Below are positions 37,009 to 47,975 of a stretch of DNA of 64,000 nt, piece after piece (positions within the stretch are counted from its first letter, which is position 1; each line of letters starts with the position of its first letter). The stretch lies in assembly GCA_963764235.1 (NCBI GenBank), contig CAVXRO010000012.1, positions 62,001-126,000 on the forward strand, read 5' to 3'. The position numbers and the translations under genes were made by a program. A model generated the notes under the pieces. It worked only from the letters and a program-made list of their open reading frames with translations, made no database searches and had not been told where the DNA came from. The DNA is from DATFVA01 sp963764235. GTDB lineage: Bacteria > Bacteroidota > Ignavibacteria > Ignavibacteriales > Ignavibacteriaceae.

Positions 37009-37774
37009 TTATTTACTAAGGAATTCAATCATCCTGTTGTGAATATGACCGTTGGTTGCGAGTATACGCCTTGTATAAATATCTATTTCCTCTCCTTTTA
37101 AATCCTGTAACCATTCCCCCGGCCTCTTCAATTATCAGTTTGCCTGCACAAATATCCCAGGGATGAAGATAAACCTCCCAGAAACCGTCGAAGACACCTC
37201 TAGCAACATAACAGAAGTCGATAGCCGCCGACCCGAGACGCCGGATTCCCCTTGACGCCCTGGTTAATTCTGCAAATTTCTCAAGAGCATTCTCCGGGTT
37301 ATCGGATATATTATACGGAAAACCTGTCGCCAGAACACTGTGAGCCAGGTTATCATTTTCACTGATCTTTATTTTTTGAGAATCCGAAAATGCACCTCCG
37401 CCCCTCTCAGCAGAATATGTTATATCCTGCATAACATCATAAACCACCCCCGCAATGGTTTTTCCGTTTTTCTGAACTCCTATCGATATGGAAAAAATCG
37501 GGAGTCCATGCGCAAAATTGGTTGTGCCGTCTATCGGATCAACTACCCAGAGATATTCTGAATCATTTTTCGTTTCTCCGCCCTCTTCAGCCAGTATGCT
37601 GTGCGATGGATATTTTTTACCGATAAATTCCTTTATATACTTCTCCGAAGCCTTGTCAATATCGGTAACAAGGTTGGCTTCATTTGACTTATATTCTATG
37701 TCGAAATTTTTCCCGAATCCTTCTCTTACTATCTCCCCTGCTTCGTGTGAAATCTGAATTATATCCTGAATCAT
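37009..37774 (-). CDS. suhB: Inositol-1-monophosphatase family protein, frameshifted near the C-terminus
   Basis: A ~255-residue magnesium-dependent phosphatase. Metal motifs: EEGGET, the DPIDGTTNFAHG core and the C-terminal WDICAGKLIIEEAGG. The open frame ends in an unlikely tail (GNRYLYKAYTRNQRSYSQQDD, stop at 37025), but the next frame reads a normal end, GEEIDIYTRRILATNGHIHN then RMIEFLSK, with a stop at 37009-37011. The switch lies at the T-run 37096-37099 (A-run on the coding strand), one base too many. I therefore treat it as an intact gene with a sequence error. In proteobacteria SuhB also affects rRNA transcription; here only the phosphatase role is supported. Confidence 0.85.
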
Positions 37775-37937
37775 TTTATCCTTTTTTTATAAGCAAATAT
37801 ATAAAAATGGTTCGGTATTTACCGTGCAGAGTTTACAGTAAACCGGGTGAATGTCATTTTTAGTTCCTTGATAGCCCAAAACCATTTTGGTATATTTCCT
37901 TACTTGAATAGGATTTTGAGAAAATAAGGAGTTTACC

Positions 37938-40387
37938 TTGAAGAAAATGGATCAGATTGAAATTTCTGAATCAGGAGATAATTCGATTGTAGATAATATG
38001 CCGGAGATCCTGCCGGTTCTGCCATTAAGAGATATAGTAATATTTCCCTATATGATTTTCCCTGTACTTGTCGGCAGGGAACAGTCAATTCGTGCGGCCA
38101 ATTTTGCGCTCGAAAATACAAAATATATTTTCCTTGCCACCCAGAAAAAATCCAATATAGAAGATCCCAAAAAGGAGGATATATACAAAGAAGGAACAAT
38201 AGCAAAGATTGTTCAGATTTTGAAGCTCCCTAACGGGCTGATGAAGATACTTGTTGACGGACTGCTGCAGGGAAAGATCAGAGAATTCACAAATAATACT
38301 AATTTTTTTGAAGCAAAGATCGAGGTTATAATACCTATTGTGGATAATGATCATGAAATGAATGCGCTCGTAAGGCAGATGTCGCAGCTATTCAAAGAGT
38401 ACGTAAAAATCAGCCGCAATATCCCGAATGAGACTGTAACGGCTTTTGAAAATATTGAAGAACCCGACCGTAAACTGTTTTATGTTGCAGCTAATATCAA
38501 CCAGGCTATGGATGTAAAACAGACTGTGCTTCAGAAGTTTACCCTCAAAGAGCAGTTTTATGAGGTAATAAAGATACTTAACTCTGAGATCGATATACTG
38601 AAGATTGAAAAGGAAATCGACAGTAAGGTACAGGAAAATATAGCAAAGACTCAGAGAAAGTTTATCATCCAGGAACAGATTAAGATTCTCCAGGATGAAC
38701 TCGGTGATGACGAAGATGCTTCTCCTGAAATTGCAAAGCTGAGGGACCAGATCAGAAAAGCAAAGATGACGGAGGAAGCAGAAACGAAAGCCCGTGAGGA
38801 ACTTAATAAACTTAAAAAAACTCCGCAAATGTCACCCGAATCCACAGTTATCAGGAATTACCTCGAATGGCTGACGGAGGTTCCCTGGTCTAAGAGAACA
38901 AAGGATAAACTTGATATTAAACATGTCAGAAAAATTCTCGATGAAGATCATTTTGCTCTTGAAAAACCTAAGGAAAGAATAATCGAACATATTGCCGTAC
39001 TCAATCTTGTTAAGCATATGAGAGGTCAGATACTTTGTTTTGTTGGACCTCCCGGAGTAGGAAAAACTTCACTCGGTAAATCTATTGCAAGAGCATTGGG
39101 AAGAAAGTTTGTAAGGATAAGTCTTGGAGGCATCAGGGATGAAGCAGAGATTAGAGGTCACAGAAGGACCTACATCGGTTCTATGCCCGGAAAGATTGTA
39201 CAGTCGATGAAAAAGGCCGGAACAATAAATCCTGTCATGCTGCTGGATGAAATTGATAAGATGAGCATGGATTTCCGCGGTGATCCCTCTTCTGCAATGC
39301 TGGAGGTTCTCGATCCTGAGCAGAATCATACTTTTAACGATCATTACCTTGAAGTGGACTATGACCTTTCACAGGTAATGTTTATTACTACTGCCAACGT
39401 CAGGTATAATATTCCCCTTCCCCTGCAGGACAGGATGGAAATAATAGAGCTTCCAGGATATCTTGAGAATGATAAAATCCAGATTGCTAAAAGGCATATC
39501 CTGCCTAAACAGCTTGAAGCGCATGGACTTGGAAATAAACATGTTGAGTTCAAAGATGAGGCTGTAACAAAATTATCTCGGAGTATACACGTGAGGCGGG
39601 CGTGAGGAACCTTGAAAGGGAGATTGCCTCGGTTTGCCGTAAGCTTGCACGTGATATAGTATTAAGTGAGTCGTCTAATGGTAAAGCTAAAAAGAAGTCC
39701 AGGTTCATCGTTGATGAAAATAAAATAGAAGATTATCTGAAAGTTCCTCGCTACCGTCATCAGAAACACATTGCGGAGAAAAGAGTCGGCAGTGTAACGG
39801 GACTGGCATGGACAAGTGTAGGCGGTGAGCTTCTGAGTGTGGATGTAACGATTATGAAAGGTGCGGAAAAGCTCACCCTTACAGGGCAGCTTGGAAACGT
39901 AATGAAAGAATCAGCACAGGCTGCTTTAAGTTATATCCGCTCTAATGCAAAAAAGCTTCATCTTGACCCTGATTTCTTCAGAGGAAAAGAAATCCACATC
40001 CATCTTCCTGAGGGAGCGATTCCAAAAGACGGACCTTCAGCAGGTATAACGATGACGATGGCTCTCTTATCCGCTGTAAGCGGCAGACCGGCAACCAACG
40101 ATGTTGCAATGACGGGTGAAATTACTCTTCGCGGAAATATACTGCCGATAGGAGGTCTTAATGAAAAACTCCTGGCCGCAAAGAGAAATAACATCAGGAG
40201 GGTTCTTATTCCGAAAGATAATGAGATCGACCTTAAGGAGATTCCCAATGAAGTGAAGGAAGGACTCGAAATAATTCCTCTTGACCACATTGAAGATGCT
40301 ATTCCTTATGTTTTCCCGGATATGAAAAAGCCGGCAAAAAGAACTGCGAAAAAAACTAAACGTGCTTCAGCTAATAAGAAGAAATAA
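37938..40387 (+). CDS. lon: ATP-dependent protease Lon, one-base frame break
   Basis: About 816 residues when one base is restored. In order: the N-terminal Lon substrate domain (PVLPLRDIVIFPYM), the helical linker, the AAA+ module (GPPGVGKTSLGKS, DEIDKM, arginine-rich sensor region), and the peptidase domain with catalytic Ser in PKDGPSAGITM and Lys in IGGLNEKLLAAKRN. The first frame ends at 39605; the second starts near 39602. At 39568-39572 the text reads ACAAAATT; a fifth A gives KIISEYTREAGVRNLEREIA, the normal sequence. The TTG at 37938 has a good AAGGAG spacing. Lon degrades misfolded and regulatory proteins in the cytoplasm. Confidence 0.93.
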
Positions 40388-40876
40388 ATGTCGGAAACAC
40401 TTGATATAAATAAAGAGCTCTCTGCAGATGAGAAATACCGTCTTCTCGGTAAACAGATGATCTCGCTGCTGAATAAAGAAGAGAATATTTTATCCAACCT
40501 GTCAAATTTTACCGCGGCCTTGAAGCAGACCTTCGATAAAATAAGCTGGGTAGGTTTTTATCTCTTCGATGGTAAAAGATTGTACCTCGGTCCTTTCCAG
40601 GGAAAGGTAGCGTGCACTGTTATCGAAATTGGGCGAGGTGTCTGCGGCACTGCGGCAGAAAATAGAGAAACGTTAATAGTTGAAGATGTAGACCAGTTCC
40701 CCGGGCATATCGCCTGTGATCCGGAGTCGAAGTCAGAAATAGTTATTCCGATTGTAAAAGGAAATGAATTATACGGTGTACTTGATCTTGACAGCAGGAA
40801 CATAGGTTCTTTTAATGAAGTAGATCAGAAATACCTGGAGGAATATTGCAGATTTCTTTCCTCTGAAATAATTTAG
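40388..40876 (+). CDS. msrC: Free methionine-(R)-sulfoxide reductase (GAF-type fRMsr)
   Basis: A 162-residue single GAF domain of the fRMsr class, which reduces free methionine-R-sulfoxide. The conserved cysteine region (VACTVIEIGRGVCGTAAEN ... HIACDPESKSEIVIPI) and the end of the domain (GVLDLDSRNIGSFNEVD) are clear. The cysteines line up with those used by YeaZ/YebR-type fRMsr enzymes. The start codon directly follows lon, so it is probably in one transcript with it, fitting an oxidative/protein-damage theme. Confidence 0.9.
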   Translation: MSETLDINKELSADEKYRLLGKQMISLLNKEENILSNLSNFTAALKQTFDKISWVGFYLFDGKRLYLGPFQGKVACTVIEIGRGVCGTAAENRETLIVEDVDQFPGHIACDPESKSEIVIPIVKGNELYGVLDLDSRNIGSFNEVDQKYLEEYCRFLSSEII

Positions 40877-40907
40877 AATCATCATCAAATAATTTTAATC
40901 ATCCCTG

Positions 40908-41530
40908 ATGGCATATATTGTAACCGCAAGAAAATGGCGTCCTCAAAAATTCAGTGAAGTCGTTGGACAGGAACACATAACGGCAACGCTGAAAAATGCA
41001 ATTAAAATGAACCGTATAGCCCATGCCTACTTGTTTACAGGTCCCCGCGGCGTAGGCAAAACAACAACAGCAAGGATTCTCGCAAAAACTCTTAACTGCC
41101 TGAACCCTAAGGATGCAGAACCCTGCAATGAGTGTGAAATGTGCAGCTCGATACGCAATTCGCAGTCGCTCGATATTATTGAGATCGATGGTGCGTCTAA
41201 CAGGGGGATTGATGAGATAAGAACTTTAAGAGAATCCGTAAAGTATGCACCCACCAAAGGAAAGTACAAGGTCTATATCATAGATGAAGTTCACATGCTT
41301 ACGCGTGAATCCTTCAACGCGTTTCTTAAAGACTCTGGAAGAACCGCCGGCGCATACGATCTTCATCTTCGCAACAACAGATGTGCATAAAGTTCCACTT
41401 ACGATAATTTCCAGATGCCAGCGGTTCGATTTCAGAAGGATCCAGATGAACACCATCAAGGAACTGCTGGGCAAAATAGCAAAAGATGAAAAGATCGAAA
41501 TCGATGATAAAACACTCACCATAATCGCTT
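40908..41530 (+). pseudogene. dnaX: DNA polymerase III gamma/tau, 5' part only, cut at the contig junction
   Basis: The first ~205 residues of the clamp-loader subunit DnaX. Present: YIVTARKWRPQKFSEVVGQ, the Walker A GPRGVGKTTTARILAKTL, the zinc site (CLNPKDAEPCNECEMC), Walker B IIDEVHML, and FIFATTDVHKVPLTIISRCQ. A frame break near 41329-41333 has one base too many before TLEEPPA. After the ...TLTIIA residues (near 41525) the protein stops resembling DnaX: the usual KADGxxRDA helix is replaced by foreign text that matches hsdM on the other strand. DnaX is essential, so a real truncation is unlikely; see the junction finding. Confidence 0.85.
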
Positions 41531-41545
41531 CGGCGCAAGTATTGC
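41518..41545. other. Junction between two unrelated sequences
   Basis: Left of this point the plus strand encodes DnaX; right of it the minus strand encodes HsdM. Both proteins lose their family match here within about 25 bases. No integrase, transposon end or repeat marks the point. Base and codon use change at once to a richer-G/C, proteobacterial-like style. Confidence 0.75.
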
Positions 41546-43063
41546 ATCAAGCAGTTCAGGACAGGTGTCGAGGTAGCGTTCCTTGGCCTCCTGAGTGATC
41601 TGGAAACGCAGACGTAGTGGACGCAGGATGGTTACGCGCCGATAGCCAAAAGCGATGTTGTCAAAAACCTTGCTGGTCTTGGACTCGGTCAGCGTACCAT
41701 GTTCCCGGGTAAGATCGTCAATGACGGTTTCATCCAGATAACGGCGTTTGTTGCCCAGGCTTCGTTTCATCGGCGTGAAACGCTCGCGGGCATCGATCAG
41801 TTGAATTTTCTTCTTACGGTGTTTTTCTTTGCGATTACTCAGAACCCAGACAAAGGTACCGATACCGGTATTGTAGAACATCTGTTCGGGCAGGGCGACG
41901 ATGGCCTCTAACCAGTCATGTTCAATAATCCATCGGCGTATCTCACTCTCACCACTGCCCGCACCGCCGGTAAAGAGTGGCGAGCCGTTGAAGACGATGG
42001 CAATGCGCGTTCCGGATTTATCACGATCACCTTCTTTCCATGACTGATTTTTGGAAATCATGTGCAGCAGAAAGAGCAGCGCGCCATCGTTAATACGCGG
42101 CAGCTTACCGTTGTAGCCGCGAAAATTAGGCCATCGATCAATCTCTTTTTTTTCCCCCTTCCAATCAACACCAAAGGGTGGATTGGCCAGCAGATAGTCA
42201 AAGTGCATGTCTGGGAACTGATCATTGGTCAGGGTGTTGCCGTATTCGATGCGGCTGTCCTTGTGCCCTTTGATAAGCAGATCCGAGGCGGCCACGGCAT
42301 AGGAGCGTGGATTATAGTCCTGGCCGAATACCTTGACGGTCGCCTCTTCGTTGTGAGCGCGTATCCAGTTCTGACTTTCCGCCAGCATACCGCCGGTACC
42401 GCAGGCGGGATCACAGATAGTGACGATGATGCCCTCCTGCGTAAGCACTTTAGTGTCGGGCTCGAGCAGCAGGTTAACCATGAGGCGGATGACCTCACGC
42501 GGGGTGAAGTGATCACCAGCCGTCTCGTTGGCAGCCTCGTTGAAACGGCGGATAAGATCTTCGAAAACCAGCCCCATGGTAATGTTATCCACACGGTTGG
42601 GGTGCAGGTCCATGCTTGCGAACTGGGCAACTACCTGATAGAGGCGGTTGGCCTCGGCCAGCTTTTCAATTTCTGCATGGAACTCAAAGCGGTCGAATAT
42701 TTTACGAATATTCTCGGAGAAGCCGTCGATATATTGCTCGAGATGCTGAACGATATTGTCCGGATCGCCTTTGAGTTTAAGGAAGTCAAGCTGACTATGA
42801 TTATGAAATCCAAGCGGTTTGCCGTCTTCGTCCTTGGCCAGTTCGTTCAACACCCGGTCAATCAGTTGCGGATCTTTCCCTTCCAGCGAAGCAAATCTTT
42901 GCAGGACTTTTTCTTTTGTTGGTGCAAGGACGGCATCAAAACGACGTAATACGGTCAGTGGCAGCATCACCCGTTCATACTGGGGTGGGCGATATGGTCC
43001 GCGCAACAGATCGGCAACAGACCAGATGAAGTTCGCTAGCTGCTGAAAGTTGCCTGAAGTCAT
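41520..43063 (-). CDS. hsdM: Type I restriction enzyme, N6-adenine methyltransferase subunit, C-terminus lost at junction
   Basis: About 510 residues of a type I modification subunit, which methylates adenine and supplies the SAM domain to the HsdR-HsdM-HsdS complex. It has the N-terminal helical domain (NFQQLANFIWSVADLLRGPYR), SAM motif I in CDPACGTGGMLAE and the catalytic NPPF in LLANPPFG. The ATG at 43063 (TSGNFQQL...) is preferred over the longer frame to 43171, which starts inside the upstream gene. Family members run on for roughly 100-300 more residues; here the protein ends ELLDAILAPKRLW at the junction. hsdS and hsdR of this set are not seen. Confidence 0.87.
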
Positions 43064-43130
43064 AGGCTTGTATCCCTCTTTGCTTGTATTAGTAAAGTCT
43101 GTTGAGCTATAAGCATTTATTTCTCCACTT

Positions 43131-45225
43131 TTAAGTGAGGGTTGACAAGCCATTGCCCATTTGTTTTTCAAAAGATTGTCTTACGAGACCGAGCATGTAT
43201 GGTATCTCATCGCGCGATGACAGTCCGACTTCTACATCACCATTTCCCCACCGGCCAAGGCCGGATACATCTTTGCAAAGACCACAGGGATCGTCAATTT
43301 CATGGAAGGAGATATTGAGCGAAAGCCGCAACCTTTTAGCTTGCGGCACTACGTCGACAAAATTTGTCTCGGCTTTATAGGCAACGTAGAGTTTTAGAAA
43401 CTCCTCGCTCACGCAGGGATCAAGGGCCAACACCTGTTTCCGGAATGCTTCAAATAGCTCACGGATGGGACCAGTTGCAAGGTGGTGATGATCGTCTATA
43501 GTATAGCCGGAAACCACGGTGGATGGTTTATAGGCTGCAAGTATGGCCTCGTCCAGCTGAGGCATGCCCCATACGGTTGCGGCCTTGTCGGCGAGTTTTG
43601 CTGCCCGGGCACAGATTGACTCTTCATTCCAGCTGTTGAGCGCACCTAAGCCCTGATTAAGAAGTAGTGGGCTTTGGGCAAATCCGCCCGACATGTCCCG
43701 TTTTTCGGCAAATGGCCGATCACTGTATTCAGAATTGTAGCCGGACAGGGTCAGATTACCGAGTGTATGGAGCCAAGTTTCCTGCACCCTTTGCCACTCC
43801 GGGCCAAGATCAGCTTGCCACTGTCCGGACAGATTGGGATTCTGGGGCAGGATATGTTCGATTGTGTACTGATCCACCGGCACCCGTTCCTTGCGGCCGT
43901 AATTTTCCAAACGGCGCAACCAGTAGCTGCGGCTGCGAAAATTATAGAGGTCCTTGGTTTTTAAATCCCTTTTGAATTCCTCATCTTTTGGAAATCGCCG
44001 GTAAGAAGGTAACAACAGAAAATGTGCCTGAATGCTCTCCAGATAGCGATCCTTCTTCAAAGCCCGCCCAAAGGTGGCAAAGGTCTTGTTCATCGAATTG
44101 GTTGGAATAGCGCATACCGCTCTGCGAAACACATAACTTTCCACCAATCGTGCCGCTTGCAGTATCTCTTCCTTCGTCATCAACCAGTGGAGTAATCATG
44201 ATAGAGTTCCAGCAACAAAGGAAGGAGACATCAACTTTCAATTCCCGGATATCGTGGAAGGCAATCTTGAGTTGCGAATCCTGTTCGCCGCCAAGCGCTA
44301 TAGCGCAGTAGTATCCGGCAAATATATGAATATCCTTGACCATGGATTCGACATCACCGGCCTTCGAAGAACGGGCGAATTGTTTAAATGCTTCATATAC
44401 CTCACGTACTTTGGGGAGTACACCGGTTTTCACCGTCAGATAATGACGCATGAAGCTATCAAAGTGCGTGGCATAGGCTTCCTGCCCAAAGAGAACCTCC
44501 ATAGGGCGCCAGTGCAATTCATAGAGTTTGGTTTGCAGCTGCGGCTCCAGCCCCATGAGGATGAAGTTACGAATGAGATCTGCCTGGCTCAATTCCCGCC
44601 CGGTTGAGTTAAGGCTTTCAAATATCAGCTGGGGATTATCCTGGTCTCGATTGAGTGAGATATCAACGATCACCAATTTGGCCAACCCCTTACAAAGAGA
44701 GATCAAATCATCCTGTATTCCCGAAACCCATTCCTGGAATAGTTTGAAGTTTTCCTCTATGCGCAACGAGAACTCTGCCGGTTTTGCCTGTTGGTCGAGC
44801 AACGCCTTCAGTGACGCTTTGTCTGTCTGGGACAGGACCAGTTTATAGCGGGACTCACCATCCTCAAGTGGGTTGAGAAGGTAATAATTGCGAAGTTTTT
44901 TGGCGGAAAAGCCGTTAAGAGGTTCTTCCTCGCCTAGGGCACGGGCCAGCGCCTCAATAAGCAACATAATGGTGGTCAGGCGCTGCTGGCCGTCAATTAC
45001 CAGCAGAGGTGTTTGGCTCATAACATGGTAGAGCCCCTTTTCCACATAGACTATTGAGCCGACAAAGTGGGCCGTTACCTCTTCGTCTCTGCCCGTGCGA
45101 AGTATATCGTCCCAAAGCTGGCGGCATTCTGTCTCCGTCCAGCTGTATGTCCGCTGATAAATCGGGATAACAAACTGCGGCGACTTCTTTAAAAACTCCA
45201 ACATCTTTGCTTCAGATGCTTTCAT
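43131..45225 (-). CDS. DUF262-DUF1524 protein (GmrSD-like, type IV restriction), frame-broken
   Basis: About 698 residues once two missing bases are restored. The N-terminal DUF262 part has FVIPIYQRTYSW and the nucleotide motif DGQQR (78-82 in LVIDGQQRLTTIM). The C-terminal DUF1524 part has the HNH-like nuclease motif YTIEHILPQNP followed by LGNLTLSGYNSEYSDR. This order is that of GmrSD, the NTP-dependent endonuclease that cuts modified phage DNA. The frame breaks near 44170-44215: the segment ELYHDYSTGL sits between two frames, and each break falls on a run of T (coding strand). It is directly upstream of hsdM on the same strand, so they may form one restriction operon. Confidence 0.82.
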
Positions 45226-46310
45226 ACTGTTGTTCCTCTGAAAGTCTGATTACGATTCACCAAACAACTAGCCCAATAGGGGAGTTAATATAAAAATCTT
45301 TTTTTATCAATAAGATAAATAAATATCAGTACACAAAAAACAAAGATCTCGATTGCCACTTTGATACAAACACTTTACTCAATTTTGAGGAGGATCGCAT
45401 TGTACCTTCTATGTATGCCTGATCTCGTTTTAAATTATTATTTGCTCCCGCCTCTACTTTAAATCGCCACCACATTGGTGGCATTACACCGGCTTCCTGC
45501 CGGTGCATTGACAGCGGTATCAACATGATATTTATACATAAAAATGATATTTTTTGACTTGACTGGTCGTCCCAGGTGGTTTAACTTGAACCGACATAGG
45601 ATGATTTCGCTTTGATTGGCGAGGTCAAGGCCACTATATGAGACTTTGAGACTTAGAACTATGCATTCAATCCGAATGTGCGATGCCCCGCCTTCGGATG
45701 GTGAACAATGACTGTGGCTCACGTTTCGGGCAGATGAAACCTGAAGTCAACGTTACGGAAATCAACGCCACCCCGTTGAACCGGACGGTTAATGAATTGA
45801 TCAGTTGCGGGTGTTTAGATGGCACTGATCCCTCATGGCACCTAATTACTATGCCATGCCCCTTTCTATGCCACCATGTTTCCGGCTCAAAAGGGAACCC
45901 AAAAGAGCTTGTCACCTGCCTGCATGGAGGCAGAAGCTAAATATCGCCTGTTACTCAATGTGACATTGTGTCGGGCACTCTTCCAAAAGTCTCTTCCAGG
46001 TACGGCCTTCGTGTTGCAACTGGTACTGCAAGTGCCATGGGTTTTCCTTGCAGTCGCCAGTTTGCAGTGAGAGGGGGTAGTATTGCCGAAGGGACACTGC
46101 ATCAAAAAATCAGCATGAAATGGCTATGCCTCTAGAGGAATGGCCTTTTTTGCAAATTTACCAAAATCGGCGGCATCAATAATCGCGCCGCACACGCCTT
46201 AGACCCACAACTATCCTAGACGATTCCTCGCCAGTCGAATCAACAGTCAGAAATCGGTTTGTGAGCCGAAATTCTGTATCGAAATCTCCATTTCACTTCA
46301 AAAGGAGATA
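45226..46310. other. Gene-poor gap between restriction genes and mobile-element core
   Basis: About 1,085 bases with no gene I can support. Open frames of ~60-85 codons exist on both strands (for example around 45683-45940), but they lack ribosome sites and recognisable motifs, and their neighbours do not continue them. One clear hairpin is present, CACCGGC/GCCGGTG (45487-45493, 45499-45505) with loop TTCCT. The sequence style differs from its surroundings and may be the remnant of an insertion sequence. Confidence 0.4.
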
Positions 46311-46625
46311 ATGGTCATGGCATGCATTACGCAAAAAAAAGGTCGCCGCTATCGTATTCAATTTACGATGAAACGGGAATTGTTCGCAATTTATCAGGAG
46401 AGTCTGGATCTGGCCGAGAAGCTCGGTGTTGTCATCAATTTTGGACATGACTTCGAAGAGTGGTTTGGCAATCAATTGGCCGAGATCAAACGCGAACTTG
46501 AGAACCTTCAAAAACACCGGTCATCCCCAGGACACCGGCAAGTAACTGAAGCTCTGTCCGCTCGGACCGTTACTTCAGCAACGGGAGAAGACCAGCCAAA
46601 TAGCTTCACCGGTGGCCTGGTTTGA
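46311..46625 (+). CDS. Small hypothetical protein of the mobile element
   Basis: A 104-residue protein with a strong ribosome site (AAAGGAGAT) before the ATG. It is basic at the N-terminus (CITQKKGRRYRIQF) and has a helical middle that may form a coiled coil (AIYQESLDLAEKLG, QLAEIKRELENLQKH). I do not recognise the family. The position just before alpA in the element suggests a small accessory or regulatory role. Confidence 0.5.
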   Translation: MVMACITQKKGRRYRIQFTMKRELFAIYQESLDLAEKLGVVINFGHDFEEWFGNQLAEIKRELENLQKHRSSPGHRQVTEALSARTVTSATGEDQPNSFTGGLV

Positions 46626-46702
46626 CATCGTCACTGGAGCTCGAAATTCATTTAAAACCAGCGCTATGAAATATAGCTCAGATTTTTACGGAGGCAGTTC
46701 AT

Positions 46703-46975
46703 ATGGGAGCAATCTCTTGCAAAACAATATTACCGGAAACCGGCTTTGTAAGATTATCGAACATAATAGGCAACTCGAAAACGGACCCACCAATTCCGGC
46801 GATCATCCCGGTATCGAAGAGTACTTGGTGGGCCGGTGTCAAGTCCGGACGTTTTCCCCAACCAATAAAACTCGGACCCCGTATAACGGCATGGAGGGTA
46901 GAGGATATTCGAAATCTCATAGGCAGAAGCCCGAATTTTCAGCATGTTATCGAACATGATGCAACCATTTCATAG
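46703..46975 (+). CDS. AlpA-family phage/mobile-element transcription regulator
   Basis: A 90-residue winged-helix/MerR-like protein of the AlpA family. The family core is clear: GFVRLSNIIG, IIPVSKSTWWAGVKSGRFPQ, PIKLGPRITAWRVEDIRNLI. In E. coli AlpA activates excision of CP4-57 by inducing an integrase gene; many integrated elements carry relatives. GGAGG lies 8 bases before the ATG. Its TAG overlaps the GTG start of the next gene (TAGTG), so the two are coupled. A second open frame (46612-46959) over the same bases is a shadow. Confidence 0.85.
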   Translation: MGAISCKTILPETGFVRLSNIIGNSKTDPPIPAIIPVSKSTWWAGVKSGRFPQPIKLGPRITAWRVEDIRNLIGRSPNFQHVIEHDATIS

Positions 46976-47959
46976 TGACACCGATGGACTGGATAAAGAT
47001 TATGTGCAATATCCTCGATCATCGAAAAATCAAAATGATTCGCAAAGGGCCGGAGGGCAACACCCTTGTCCTACTCTGGTTGCTGATGCTCACCGAAGCG
47101 GGGAAATGTAATCGAGGCGGGTACCTGATGATCTCGGACAGCTTGCCGTACACGGTTGATACCTTGAGCATGGTGATGGACATTCCCTTACCTACAGTCC
47201 AACTAGGACTTGTGATATTTGCCGATCTGGACATGATCGACAGCAAAGATGGGGCAATCTTCATAAAGAATTGGACAAAGTACCAGAGTGAAGACAAGTT
47301 GGAGGCCCGCAGAGAAAAGGAACGGCTGCGACAGCAGCAACATCGGCGAGAAGGAGCGGGAAAAATTGCGAGCCCTCCCTTCGCCCGAGCAGGTGTCACG
47401 TGACAGTCACGTTTCAATGTCACGTGACGTCACGCAGGAGAACAGACAAGAACAGAGTAGAGTAGATAAGACAACAGACAAGGTTCGTTTGATGTTGTCG
47501 GGTACCCCTTTGGAGGAAATATCCGACGAGAAACTGGAAGTTCTTTTCAAGAGACATGGTCCCGAACAGCTCTTGCTGACTGCCGATGTTGCCGCCGAGA
47601 TTTGGCGACGCAACCCGGAAGACCGATACAACCCCGGTGGCTACCTCCACACCCTGTGCGTATCTCTTGACCTCCCCGATTGGTATGTACCCTTTGAAAA
47701 ACGCGCCAGGAGGGCCGAGGAGTCACTACACCGGAAAAAGGCAGTAGAGGCAGAGCAATCGGCCATGGGGCATAAGGAGGAGGAAAAAAACGCCGCTATG
47801 GACGTTTTGTGGAATTCGTTATCGGATAAACAGCGCAAAGGATATCAGGACCAGGTGGGAGGGAGTCTGCCGAAGAATATCGTAGTAGCCGAGGATATCG
47901 TCATGATTATGGCCAAATCGCTTGCCTGGGAGGAGGCTCAAGCCTGTAGCCATGAGTGA
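46975..47959 (+). CDS. Phage-type replisome organiser protein, one-base frame break
   Basis: About 328 residues. The N-terminal ~110 residues match the phage replisome-organiser/helix-turn-helix domain (MIRKGPEGNTLVLLWLLMLT, SLPYTVDTLSMVMDIP, FIKNWTKYQSEDKLE). A basic linker follows (RREKERLRQQQHRRE), then a helical tail (VLWNSLSDKQRKGYQ) typical of element-borne replication initiators. The first frame stops at 47403 and the second carries on from ~47350 as KEREKLRALPSPEQ; the break is at GAAGGAG (about 47352-47356), again a homopolymer. GTG start, overlapping the alpA stop. Such proteins recruit the helicase to an origin, which may be the hairpin cluster that follows. Confidence 0.7.
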
Positions 47960-47975
47960 GGGTGGTGGAGAGAGG

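Noticed and set aside
41320..41400. Programmed frameshifting of dnaX (as in E. coli gamma/tau)
   Set aside because: The site is far from the usual place, is not an A-AAA-AAG slippery site, and the next frame restores the same AAA domain, so it is a sequence error.
42062..42949. A 295-codon open frame on the plus strand
   Set aside because: It is antisense to hsdM, which has clear methyltransferase motifs; the plus-strand frame has no family motif and is a codon-bias shadow.
45683..45940. Short open frames in the gap before the mobile element
   Set aside because: No ribosome site, no motif, different frames open on both strands; not enough for a gene call.
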